NCBI GenBank assembly: GCA_020284085.1
Contig: JACEVL010000044.1
Location: forward strand, 290,001 to 354,000
Direction of reading: 5' to 3'
DNA length: 64,000 nucleotides
DNA from: Aporrectodea caliginosa
Taxonomy: Eukaryota > Annelida > Clitellata > Crassiclitellata > Lumbricidae
In this document: one piece after another, positions 53,889-64,000 of the stretch
How positions within the stretch are numbered: position 1 is the first letter of the stretch
Layout: each line of letters begins with the position of its first letter
The notes under the pieces: model-generated
Databases searched by the model: none
Told to the model about the DNA's origin: nothing
What the model saw: the letters and a program-made list of their open reading frames with translations, nothing else
Made by a program: the position numbers and the translations under genes

Positions 53889-54832
53889 TAGAGATGTAAA
53901 AAAACATGTTTTTTTTGGCGTTGAAATATTGCAATGAAATATTTCAGTTTCATGTGAAATATTTCAGTTTTCTTTGAAACATTTGAAATTATTTTTTTCT
54001 TTACATTTTACAACTAATTACAACCATAATAACAGTTTATTTATTTCTCTCATATTACATATTATATGCATTATTGTGTTAGTGATGACCATCCTCGAGA
54101 TACTCAATTTATTTCTAATTACCTGTTTCTAAGAATGACTTTTATGAGAGTTACATTATATGTTGAAAAACATATTTTATTCACCAAATGTCACAAATTA
54201 CAGTTTCATCTAATAAAGTAGATGTTATTGTTCATTGTTATGCTTAACATTTATTATTAATCACTTGTTTTGTCATAAATGAAATAAATGTGATTTTAGC
54301 TAAATTCTGCTAGCCTAGGACACAGTCAATCGTATAGAATTCGAAACACTGTAGTGACTTTACAAGACAAATTATAAATCACAAATACTATGTCAACTAG
54401 ACTCAATAATAATCCGGCGAACAAAATTTTACAAAAAGTTCTAAGAATAGAACTTAGAACACAAACATAAATAGTACTATCAGTCAGACAGAGTAAACCA
54501 TCATTAATAGTAATTATACTGCTAAAATCTGTCAGTTACAAGATTTCCTCATTGTTATTCATCATCGTCCATGTCATCATCTTTGTTGTCATCGTCAACA
54601 TCATCATTGTCGCTATCATCATAACTGTCACTGTCATCATCATCACTGGCATCGTCACTGTCATCATAGTTTTCATGGCCTTCATCATCGACTGGTCCAA
54701 CTCAAGACATTGTGTCAATTTGTGTGCATCCAATACTTCAAAACATGTTGTTTTTTTTGTCATTGAAATATTTAAAAAAAAACTTTCAGAAATGAAATAT
54801 TTCAAATGAAATATTTCACGCTCACATCACTA
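53889..54832. mobile_element. 944-bp hAT element with 8-bp target duplication
   Basis: GTCTGACG lies at 53881-53888 and 54833-54840. The ends are TAGAGATGTAAA and the inverse of TAGTGATGTGAGC. Subterminal TGAAATATTTCA palindromes occur at both sides. A CAT/ATC-rich stretch is at 54555-54690. No transposase motif is visible. Confidence 0.85.
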
Positions 54833-54900
54833 GTCTGACGCCAGAAAGTGTTTAGGTACTCCAGGTCCTGGTATCGATAGAAAAACAATGGTATAAAAAC

Positions 54901-55288
54901 TAGGGCTGCGGAAGTTAACGATTAATTAATCGATTAATCGTTAATTAATTTTAACGATTAAATTTATGTTTAACGATTAATCGAAGACCGCTTGTTATAT
55001 TCAATAAGGTGCTCCGGTAATATAGCCCTTGTGAATAAAGGAGGACATTTGAACTGATAAAGGTAAGCAAGACTACTAATACGAACAAATAACTACTAAA
55101 TTAACTACTAAATAGCAATACACATTAATAATAATATTACAAGATAAACAATGACTCCCGTTAACTTTGTATTTTGTCGTTATTTATTGCGAACACATTT
55201 AATCTAGGGTTGCGGAAGTTAACGATTAATTAATCGTTAATTCTGAAAGCGTTAACTATTAAAATAATTTTAATCGTTAAAAGCCCTA
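54901..55288. mobile_element. 388-bp hAT MITE with 8-bp target duplication
   Basis: ATAAAAAC flanks it at 54893-54900 and 55289-55296. It begins TAGGGCTGCGGAAGTTAACG and ends AAAAGCCCTA. A second left-end-like copy starts near 55205 inside it. The ends are rich in TTAATTAATCG palindromes. Confidence 0.85.
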
Positions 55289-55375
55289 ATAAAAACATGT
55301 TCTGACGAGCTCGAGATACTTTTAAAACTTCAAAACCTACGAGCGATTAATCCATCAATTAACGCTACCAGTTGT

Positions 55376-55487
55376 TGTTATTATAATTATTATTATTATA
55401 ATTATTATTATAATTATTATTATTTTTAATATTATTAATTACTACTACTACTAGTACTACTGTTACTACTATTATTATTATTGTTAC

Positions 55488-55530
<43 letters not shown>

Positions 55531-55532
55531 GA
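55376..55532. repeat. ATT/AAT and TAC microsatellite
   Basis: ATT-type triplets with an ACT block near 55440-55460. Confidence 0.9.
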
Positions 55533-55559
55533 AAACATTTGCCATGCTCTAAACATCGA

Positions 55560-56090
55560 TGCCATCTGTCAGCTGTCGACTGGAATCCGTTGATTAGTTC
55601 CACGTGTGTGCGTGGGCACGCCATTTGTAACTTTTTCTAGTTTACTGTGCATTGTTTTGCTATGTGATGTAGCCTAGTAGTCTAGTTGCAAATAACATTT
55701 AACAACATGGAAGCTAGCTCACAGAAGGTGTTTTTGTGAGATACTTAAAATGCGCTATATTGAGTGCCCTGAGTCCTGATACATAGCCCACATGTCCTCA
55801 CATTATATTCACTCAATCACTTACTTACTTACATATTAATGCGTTCATGCACACACGTATGGCTGGCTCGTCTTCCGTAATGTACAAAGCACAATTGATG
55901 GTCATTTCAAGTAAAACTGTAGTGGAAATAATAGTAATGTAAGAAAGATACATGTATGTAAGTTACATATACACACAACTTACAATGCTAGTATGTAGAA
56001 ATGTAGATAACGAGGCTTAATTCTGTCCAAAGGCGTCAGCACAGCACTTTCAGATGATAACGATCGTACTTTTGGCCAAAAAGATATTTC
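55560..56090. other. Unassigned sequence
   Basis: No gene is seen. Confidence 0.35.
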
Positions 56091-56097
56091 TTCCTAC

Positions 56098-56145
<48 letters not shown>

Positions 56146-56150
56146 TATCG
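56098..56150. repeat. CAT microsatellite
   Basis: About 16 units of CAT. Confidence 0.9.
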
Positions 56151-56339
56151 TTGTCGTCGTAATTGTTACTTGCGAGCAATGATTTCCGGCCCTCCAGTTG
56201 TACGTCCTTGACACACGTGGACAAGAGCAGTGGAAGCCGTTCCATAAGAGAGCAACTGATGATAATTGTTACCTGGTGCATTGTTTTGCTAAATGATGTA
56301 GTATTTTCGTTCAAAATGACATTTAACATCGCATTAGTC

Positions 56340-56402
56340 TAGCGCAGAAAGCACCTCTGATTTGGTTTGCTCTTTGAGCGGCGCTATGTAAATGTCCAAT
56401 TA
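56340..56402 (+). mobile_element. SINE/LINE 3' tail fragment
   Basis: Contains GCACCTCTGATT and GAGCGGCGCTATGTAAATG, a diverged form of the shared tail. Confidence 0.5.
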
Positions 56403-56409
56403 CAATTAT

Positions 56410-57080
56410 CGTCATGGTCATTGTCATCATCGTAGTCGTCTTCATCGTTGAAATCATAGTCATCATTATCCTCAACAGTTTATCAATATCAATATTATGG
56501 ACAGCTCCTGTGCCGTATTGGTTTGTATTAGGCCTATGTTGTCCCATTTGCTGATCTGCCAGATTTCTTACCTTACTACCTTTCTACCGCACACTAGTTT
56601 GTTATCTTTCACCACGTAGCGTACTTTTCCATTCAGTCCATTGTCCACACATTTTCTTATTTCTAACCAATCTACTCTTTTAAATCAGTTGCTTATCTCA
56701 CAACTGTTCTCTTTTTCGTATCGATTCCAATCTGTCCTGACACAATGTTTCATCTAGGCTAATCTTCGCCGCTGTATCTTCTTGAGAGGCGCTACATGAA
56801 TCTGCGATTACAACTGATAGGTCACGGTAGCCGTTTCATCAGTGCTCTGCTTGTAACTTAGAAAGTACAGCTCTAGCCTTCATTGAGAAGGTTACTGCGT
56901 ATGGACCTTCATACACAATTGCTTCACGACTCAAATTCAATTTAATGACCTTTGGCTCTTAATTATGCAGTATGACAACAATTACAGCGTTTAAGCAGAT
57001 CTAATCTACGCCGCCGTTATATCATTCCACAAAGCATCAATAATATTGATGATAACTTCCAACAAAATCATATCACGAAA
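56410..57080. other. Unassigned sequence
   Basis: A GCTGTATCTTCTTGAGAGG / GCGCTACATGAATCTGCG stretch at about 56770-56810 is another faint SINE/LINE tail. No gene is seen. Confidence 0.35.
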
Positions 57081-57089
57081 TTACGGTTC

Positions 57090-57215
57090 TAGGACTATCG
57101 CCCATAGGACTACCGGTATTGCCCATAGGACCATCACTTATAGGACTATCACTCATAGAGACCATCGGTCCATCGCCCATAGGACCTTTCAGTCATACAA
57201 CCATCGCTCATACGC
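57090..57215. repeat. Degenerate minisatellite
   Basis: About seven imperfect units of CCATCGCCCATAGGACTAT-like sequence. Confidence 0.8.
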
Positions 57216-57740
57216 AGCCTGAAATTAAGCATTCAGTGAATTGTCTTGCATTAAGGAAGTTTGGTTTAAGCTATAGCAATTAGGTTGTCCAATATTAAAT
57301 ATGAACAATTAGCAATTAGTAAAGAACCAAACTTTTGAATTAAATATTGAAGACTGTAGTCAGCAATTAATTAAATAGTGAACACGTACTGGCTAATTGT
57401 TTAATTAGTCAAATTTACTTGATTGAATATCACGAATGCTTAAGGTTAAACTTTCAATCAATTATTATCAACAAAGTTATCAATTAAACAGTCCTACAGA
57501 CGCCGGGGTTTGTTCCATGGATCCTTTACTGTAAAAAAGTTTGCAGCGTAGCCTATATAATTATATGAGCCATAAATTTGAATTCAATTGTTTGTTAACA
57601 AGACGATCAAGTGCATTGTTCATAGGTCTAATGGTGGCATATTTTGACGGTTATAACTTATACGGTTCACCAGATTTCAGGTATGAGCCTACTCAATTTT
57701 TAGGCTTACCCTATAGGCTAATCCTTATTTGGAATTCCAT
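57216..57740. other. Unassigned AT-rich sequence
   Basis: Repeated CAATTA words. No gene is supported. Confidence 0.35.
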
Positions 57741-58129
57741 CTCTAAATTAGGGTTGCCAACCGTCCCGGATTCGCGTGGACAGTCCCAAAAGCGGCCTTG
57801 TGCGTCCCGTGTCCAGGATTGATCCCAAACTGTCCCGGAACTTGTTGCATGCATATATGAATATCACTCGTGCTGGGTCCATATGCCTGGTAGGCTACTG
57901 GAATTTAACAAAAGTGTTGCTCCTGAAGTTGATTCTAATTTTATATAATAGACCACTGGCACTTAGTCTTGTCTTTTGATGATTTGACAATAACTTTTAA
58001 TGACTATTTTAAGTAGACTGTAGATCCTACATTACGCTGGCTGCCACGACCATACTTTCAATGTAAATTCGTGACGAGAACTGCTATGGCTAAAACGCGA
58101 GCCTTAGCCTTCATTGGCCGGCACTATGG

Positions 58130-58312
58130 AACCAGCGTCCTCCGTTGACACGTTCCTCCTTGTTAACTGGTGGACCAAGTGGCAAGTACCTCTTTTCGTT
58201 GTCTCAAGACCTCTTTCGTTCTCTGGGTCTCTCACACTGGGAGCGCCTCTGATTGGTGCGCACTGCGAGAGGCGCTATATAAATTGATAGATACAATGCA
58301 ATACAATGCAAT
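58130..58312 (+). mobile_element. LINE 3' end nested in a hAT element
   Basis: It encodes a frame-shifted LKTSFV...GSASDW end, then GGGAGCGCCTCTGATTGG, GAGGCGCTATATAAATTG and an AATGCAATAC tail. Confidence 0.65.
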
Positions 58313-58366
58313 ACATACAGAAATGTGGACAGGGTAACTTGGTAATGGCATATTGAGTGACTATGC

Positions 58367-58717
58367 CAGGGATGGTGAACCTTTTTAAGGTTCATGCCAA
58401 AATGCCGCTAAAACATGTTTTAAAATACAGTCGCGTGCTCCTCGAAATTTTGCAATATATAGGCCTAATAATTATTGTTTTTTCTAATGTAGGTTTTAAT
58501 TGACACAGCGTAACAAAAAATGAATTAAAAGACATTATTTCAAAGTTGCATTTAGAATGGTATTACAACAGAGTCCTTCGTAAAAGAAAATGTGGATTCC
58601 TACAGTGATTTTGTATTTCTAAATTTGAAATTTGGAGCGACGCTCCAAATTCCGCGTGCCCTAAAAATTTGAGCACGTGCCACTTTGGGCACGCGTGCCA
58701 TAGGTTCGCCATCCTTG
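58367..58717. mobile_element. Small hAT element nested in a larger one
   Basis: The left end CAGGGATGGTGAACC mirrors the right end GGTTCGCCATCCTTG. Flanks ACTATGCC and ACAGTGCG match at only five of eight positions, a decayed duplication. Confidence 0.65.
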
Positions 58718-58789
58718 ACAGTGCGGACGTCTCTGATTAGGAAAATCAAAAGTTGGCAGCCCTGTAGACCCTACTCTAAATCTATTTCA

Positions 58790-59395
58790 GATTCTTATGA
58801 TTTTGTGCTATAAATCTTATACTTGCCTTGACGGAAAAAGTTTGCGATTAAAGAAGCCCTAGACGCTGTCAAAGCAAAATCTCACTTCGGAGGAAGCCGG
58901 AAGCCGGGACTATTTCTTCATTAGATTTCCTGTCTGACGTCATGAATAATTATTATTAATTACGTAGTAACTTATATAGCGCCGGTAGTTTGCACACGAT
59001 TGCAACTTGTGAGCACCAAAACAAATAAAAGCTGTTATCAGGTATAAATCCCGATGATCACTCAGTAGATTTAAGCTCAGAAGCTCTATGGTCTATGTTC
59101 ATATGGCTTTATAACGTAAGAGTTTTGAATTCTTTGCAGTTTCAGTATTTTTACTTTGTGATAACAAGAAGAAGCGAATTAGCCTACATTAAGCTAAGGC
59201 GATTGGAGACCAATGCCTGAAATAAACTTGAAGACATGGGGACATAGAGCCTGTTGATTCCACATAATATGGGAATAAGTAAGAGAATTTATTGCAAGTC
59301 TAGGCAGTTTGGACTTTAAATCTTTGAGAGTTATTGTCATAATTACATAAACTCCTTAAAGGCCAAAGTATAGACTTTCTGTTGATCATTGTACA
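58790..59395. other. Unassigned sequence with a family B fragment
   Basis: GTAGTAACTTATATAGCGCCGG at 58964-58985 is a family B relative. No gene is seen. Confidence 0.4.
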
Positions 59396-59400
59396 CTTGG

Positions 59401-59615
59401 GGGCCCGATAGCGCATTGGATAACATATGGCGTAGAGAGCGAGAGGTACCGAGTTCGAGCCCCGTAGGGTGGATATGCTTTGTAGGCTGCTATTAGCGCC
59501 GTGTATTGCAGGCTGTCTGTTCTGTTAGTAGTCAAGACTGTTCCAATTGCATAACATGTAAATGTACAGCGCAGTGCGTTTGTCAGGCGCTTGATTAAAG
59601 AAAAGATTAATATTT
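59401..59615 (+). mobile_element. tRNA-derived SINE (family 2), full length
   Basis: The head GGGCCCGATAGCGCATTGG, B box GAGTTCGAGCCCC, GGCTGCTATTAGCGCCG and the terminal TTAAAGAAAAGATTAAT match the minus-strand copy at 23584-23810 along the whole length, with scattered substitutions. Confidence 0.85.
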
Positions 59616-59940
59616 TGTTGTTGATATTAGTGATGGGCCGATTGGCATTTTTTGCAGATTTCAGAATCGGGATAGTAACCGGATATTGACCTGCTTTTTC
59701 GGTCGAATCCGGACTCCATCCGATTAATGGATTTTCTTTTCATCTGTAAAGATATAATAAATTAATAATTAAGGATAGACTAAATATGAAAATAACATTT
59801 AAAAACGCGTGGCTTGAGAAAGAAGCCATGTTGCTGATGCGTCGAGTGACTCGAGTCATAATTTCATTATTCACACTGAATTTCATTGATAGCCTAAAGA
59901 TTAAAGATTACCGCAGGAGGTCGCCATAAACAGGTTACTC
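59616..59940. other. Unassigned sequence with a hAT-like end
   Basis: TAGTGATGGGCCGATTGG at 59628 looks like a hAT terminus. Its partner is not found. Confidence 0.35.
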
Positions 59941-59944
59941 AATC

Positions 59945-60118
59945 AATCAAGCAATGAAACTTGATGTAGCGCCTATTCAAGATATCTACTCAGAGGCGCT
60001 CCCGGCCCATCCACGACTGAAAAGAATAGTTTTCAGAGAGGTATAAAATGCAGGTGAAGAGTTCCTAGGTAGGAGACGGAGCTCTAGAGGAAGCCCATTC
60101 CAGATAGGCCAAACAAAC
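59945..60118 (-). mobile_element. LINE 3' end sharing the SINE tail
   Basis: The minus strand encodes WNGLPLELRLLPRNSSPAF, then YTSLKTILFSRGWAGSAS. It continues into GGGAGCGCCTCTGAGTAGA and TTGAATAGGCGCTAC. The match to the tail of SINE family 1 at 2172-2215 is clear. Confidence 0.75.
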
Positions 60119-60140
60119 AAACAAACAAACAAACAAACAA
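60116..60140. repeat. AAAC microsatellite
   Basis: Six units of CAAA. Confidence 0.9.
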
Positions 60141-60785
60141 GATTTCCGTAAGTTAAACAAGATGGATAAAAAGACCGTTCCAGTATGAGCGCGCACCAAT
60201 ATTAATGGGGTCGCTGATTAATAAATAGGCTACCCGGTACATAATAGGCCTACTAACATTTAATCGCTAATAAATGCAATGGCAATTCAGAAATCATTGT
60301 CGATAAAATAAACTTTGATTATAAGCACATTTAAATCTCTATTAATCCATCGAATGAAAATGTGTAGATAAGGTCGTCGCGTCATAACACATTGATTATG
60401 AAACGGACACAATAGAGCTTTAAATGCGCCTATAATAAGAGGGTAAAACCGTACCTTACGTTGCCAAATTATTTTATATTGTCAATTTAAATCGAAGCTG
60501 GATCGAGGAAAATAATTGTTGGCCTAAATTAAAGTTGGATTGATGAAAGTAATTCTTTGTTTAAATAGGCTATATATATATATAATTTCGTTTATTGAAA
60601 ATAGAAAGTTGACAGACCGCAATTTTCTGCCTTTTCCATCATACAGACTACATCTGGCTGCTGAGGCGGGAGGTAGCCCATTCGCTTGACTCGCTGTAAA
60701 ACCTTTGTAGACCGTTTACTGTTTACCGTTTAAATAGATGCTGGATTGATGGAAATAATTGTTACCGTAAATACAAGTTAGATTG
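60141..60785. other. Unassigned AT-rich sequence
   Basis: It contains the TTTATTGAAA / GTTGACAGACCGCAA block (60590-60630) that recurs near 10590. No gene is seen. Confidence 0.35.
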
Positions 60786-60789
60786 ATTA

Positions 60790-63700
60790 GGCCTACTCTA
60801 TCGGTTTGCCTCGTACTCTATCGGTTTGCCTCGTACTCTATCGGTTTGCCTCGTACTCTATCGGTTTGCCTCTTACTTTATCGGCTTGCCTCGTACTCTA
60901 TCGGTTTGCCTCTTACTCTATCGGTTAGCCTTGTACTCTATCGCTTTGCCTCATATATACTCTATCGGTTTGCCTTGTACTCTATCGGTTTGCCTTGTAC
61001 TCTATCGCTTTGCCTCATATATACTCTATCGGTTTGCCTTGTACTCTATCGGTTTGCCTTGTACTCTATCGGTTTGCCTCTTACTCTATCGGTTTGCCTT
61101 GTACTCTATCGGTTTGCTCTTGTACTCAATCGGTTTGCATCGTACTCTATCGGTTTGCCTTGTACTCTATCGGTTTGCCTTGTATTCTATCGGTTTTGCC
61201 TCGTACTTTATCGGTTTGTTGCCTGTACTCTATCGGTTTGCCTTTGTACTCTATCGGTTTGCCTTGTACTCTATCGGTTTGCCTGTACTCTATCGGTTTG
61301 CCTTTGTACTCTATCGGTTTGCCTGTACTCTATCGGTTTTGCCTTGTACTCTATCGGTTTTGCCTTGTACTCTATCGGTTTGCCTTGTACTCTATCGGTT
61401 TGTTTTGTACTCTATCGGTTTGCCTTGTACTCTATCGGTTTGCCTTGTACTCTATCGGTTTGCCTCGTACTCTATCGGTTTGCCTGTACTCTATCGGTTT
61501 GCCTTGTACTCTATCGGTTTGCCTTGTACTCTATCGGTTTTCCTCTTGTACTCTATCGGTTTGCCTTGTACTCTATCGGTTTGCCTGTACTCTATCGGTT
61601 TTGTTTGTACTCTATCGGTTTGCCTTGTACTCTATCGGTTTGCCTTGTACTCTATCGGTTGCCTTGTACTCTATCGGTTTGCCTTGTACTCTATCGGTTT
61701 TGCCTTGTACTCTATCGGTTTGCCTTGTACTCTATCGGTTTGCCTTGTACTCTATCGGTTTGCCTGTACTCTATCGGTTTGCCTTGTACTCTATCGGTTT
61801 GCCTTGTACTCTATCGGTTTGCCTTGTACTCTATCGGTTTGGTCTTGTACTCTATCGGTTTGCCTTGTACTCTATCGGTTTTGCTTTGTACTCTATCGGT
61901 TTGCCTTGTACTCTATCGGTTTGCCTTGTACTCTATATCGGTTTGGCTTGTACTCTATCGGTTTGGCTTGTACTCTATCGGTTTGGCTTTGTACTCTATC
62001 GGTTTGCCTTGTACTCTATCGGTTTGCCTTGTACTCTATCGGTTTGCCTTGTACTCTATCGGTTTGCCTTGTACTCTATCGGTTTGCCTTGTACTCTATC
62101 GGTTTGCCTTGTACTCTATCGGTTTGCCTTTGTACTCTATCGGTTTGCCTTGTACTCTATCGGTTTGCCTTGTACTCTATCGGTTTGCCTTGTACTCTAT
62201 CGGTTTGCCTTTGTACTCTATCGGTTTGCCTTGTACTCTATCGGTTTGCCTTTGTACTCTATCGGTTTGCCTTGTACTCTATCGGTTTGCCTTGTACTCT
62301 ATCGGTTTGCCTTGTACTCTATCGGTTTGCCTTGTACTCTATCGGTTTGCCTTGTACTCTATCGGTTTGCCTTGTACTCTATCGGTTTGCCTTTGTACTC
62401 TATCGGTTTGCCTTGTACTCTATCGGTTTGCCTTGTACTCTATCGGTTTGCCTTGTACTCTATCGGTTTTTGCCTTGTACTCTATCGGTTTGCCTTGTAC
62501 TCTATCGGTTTGCCTTGTACTCTATCGGTTTGCCTTGTACTCTATCGGTTTGCCTTGTACTCTATCGGTTTGCCTTGTACTCTATCGGTTTGTCTTGTAC
62601 TCTATCGGTTTGCCTTGTACTCTATCGGTTTGCCTTGTACTCTATCGGTTTGCCTTTGTACTCTATCGGTTTGCCTTGTACTCTATCGGTTTGCCTTGTA
62701 CTCTATCGGTTTGCCTTGTACTCTATCGGTTTGCCTTGTACTCTATCGGTTTGCCTTGTACTCTATCGGTTTGCCTTGTACTCTATCGGTTTGCCTTGTA
62801 CTCTATCGGTTTGCCTTGTACTCTATCGGTTTGCCTTGTACTCTATCGGTTTGCCTTGTACTCTATCGGTTTGCCTTGTACTCTATCGGTTTGCCTTTGT
62901 ACTCTATCGGTTTGCCTTGTACTCTATCGGTTTGCCTTGTACTCTATCGGTTTTGCCTTGTACTCTATCGGTTTGCCTTGTACTCTATCGGTTTGCCTCT
63001 GTACTCTATCGGTTTGTCTTGTACTCTATCGGTTTGCTTTGTACTCTATCGGTTTGGCTTGTACTCTATCGGTTTTGCCTTGTACTCTATCGGTTTGCCT
63101 TGTACTCTATCGGTTTGCCTTGTACTCTATCGGTTTGCCTTGTACTCTATCGGTTTGCCTTGTACTCTATCGGTTTGCCTTTGTACTCTATCGGTTTGCC
63201 TTTGTACTCTATCGGTTTGCCTTTGTACTCTATCGGTTTGTCTTGTACTCTATCGGTTTGCCTTGTACTCTATCGGTTTGCCTTGTACTCTATCGGTTTG
63301 CCTTGTACTCTATCGGTTTGTCTTTGTACTCTATCGGTTTGCCTTGTACTGTACTCTATCGGTTTGCCTTGTACTCTATCGGTTTGCCTTGTACTCTATC
63401 GGTTTGCTCTTGTACTCTATCGGTTTGCCTTGTACTCTATCGGTTTGCCTTGTACTCTATCGGTTTGCCTTGTACTCTATCGGTTTGGCCTTGTACTCTA
63501 TCGGTTTGCCTTGTACTCTATCGGTTTGCCTTGTACTCTATCGGTTTGCCTTTGTACTCTATCGGTTTGCCTTGTACTCTATCGGTTTGCCTTGTACTCT
63601 ATCGGTTTGGCTTGTACTCTATCGGTTTGCTTTGTACTCTATCGGTTTGCCTGTACTCTATCGGTTTGCCTCTTGTACTCATCGGTTTGCCTTCTGTACT

Positions 63701-64000
63701 CTATCGGTTTGGTCTATCTATTTCTATCGGTTTGGCTTGTACTCTATCGGTTTGCCTTGTACTCTATCGGTTTGCCTTGTACTCTATCGGTTTGCCTTGT
63801 ACTCTATCGGTTTGCCTTTGTACTTCATCGGTTTGCCTTGTACTCTATCGGTTTGCCTTGTACTCTATCGGTTTGCTGTTTGTACTCTATCGGTTTGGCT
63901 TGTACTCTATCGGTTTGGCCTTGTACTCTATCGGTTTGCCTTGTACTCTATCGGTTTGCCTTTGTACTCTATCGGTTTGTTTTTTGTACTCTATCGGTTT
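60790..64000. repeat. 20-bp tandem array running off the window
   Basis: The unit is TACTCTATCGGTTTGCCTTG, at least 150 copies over more than 3.2 kb. Units vary mostly in the CC-T-T-G segment (CCTCG, CCTTTG, GGCTTG, CCTG), giving lengths of 18-22 bases. The first ten or so units, with TCG/TCT endings, differ most. The array is not a CRISPR because there are no spacers. Confidence 0.97.

Larger units (their letters stand above)
57749..58773. mobile_element. hAT element (1.0 kb) with 8-bp target duplication and nested inserts
   Basis: CTCTAAAT flanks it at 57741-57748 and 58774-58781. It begins TAGGGTTGCCAACCGTCCCG. The right end, inverted, reads TAGGGTCTACAGGGCTGCC, so eight extra bases separate the two matching parts. 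A LINE 3' end (58130-58312) and a smaller hAT element (58367-58717) are nested inside. Confidence 0.75.

Overview
This window is intron-bearing, repeat-dense animal nuclear DNA. It has eukaryotic splice sites, non-LTR retrotransposon remnants of several clades, many hAT transposons with 8-bp target-site duplications, tRNA-derived SINEs, long microsatellites and three kilobase-scale tandem arrays. The palindrome TAGGCCTA occurs at least 35 times by hand count. A marine invertebrate, possibly a deuterostome such as an echinoderm or hemichordate, would fit, but I cannot fix the phylum from sequence alone.

Real host genes are sparse and all sit on the minus strand. (1) A five-exon AAA-family ATPase runs from 39684 down to 35566. 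I assembled it by hand from exons whose splice phases all agree (Walker A split across two exons, then Walker B, sensor 1, arginine finger and C-terminal helix). (2) Just below it, 34076-33574 is the C-terminal part of signal peptide peptidase (HM13), with the GLGD catalytic motif, one single-base frameshift and a good poly(A) signal. (3) A tentative three-exon gene of unknown function lies at 43205-42323. (4) A possible signal-peptide first exon lies at 4349-4122.

Layout. 0.4-1.8 kb: mariner-like element broken by a SINE. 2.0-2.7 kb: full SINE and a small hAT element. 5-7 kb: polypyrimidine tract, RTE fragment and TCTG repeats. 7.7-10 kb: a hAT element splitting a GTAT microsatellite. 10-12.6 kb: an AATCGATT minisatellite, then unassigned DNA with a hairpin. 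13-17 kb: reverse-transcriptase fragments, a hairpin, a hAT element, and a LINE split by a terminal-inverted-repeat insertion. 17-22 kb: RTE tail and a second polypyrimidine tract. 23.1-32.6 kb: a nested structure in which a hAT transposase is split by an 8.8-kb hAT-ended insert. That insert holds a LINE split by a second, 5.4-kb hAT-ended insert, which carries a 27-bp tandem array. 33-43 kb: the gene-bearing part. 44.4-47.2 kb: 28-bp array. 47-54 kb: LINE copies of an APE-endonuclease type and a restriction-like-endonuclease type. 53.9-58.8 kb: hAT elements with clean duplications. 59-60 kb: SINE and LINE tails. 60.8 kb to the end: 20-bp array running off the window.

The elements are related to one another. 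The SINE at 2.0 kb shares its 3' end with LINE 3' ends here, so LINE-driven mobilisation is likely. One repeat supplies the splice acceptor of an AAA exon, and a 0.92-kb element fills most of one AAA intron. I found no CRISPR array, operon, viral genome or other clearly new multi-gene system. The best leads are the unannotated AAA gene, the nested hAT architecture and the arrays with higher-order structure.
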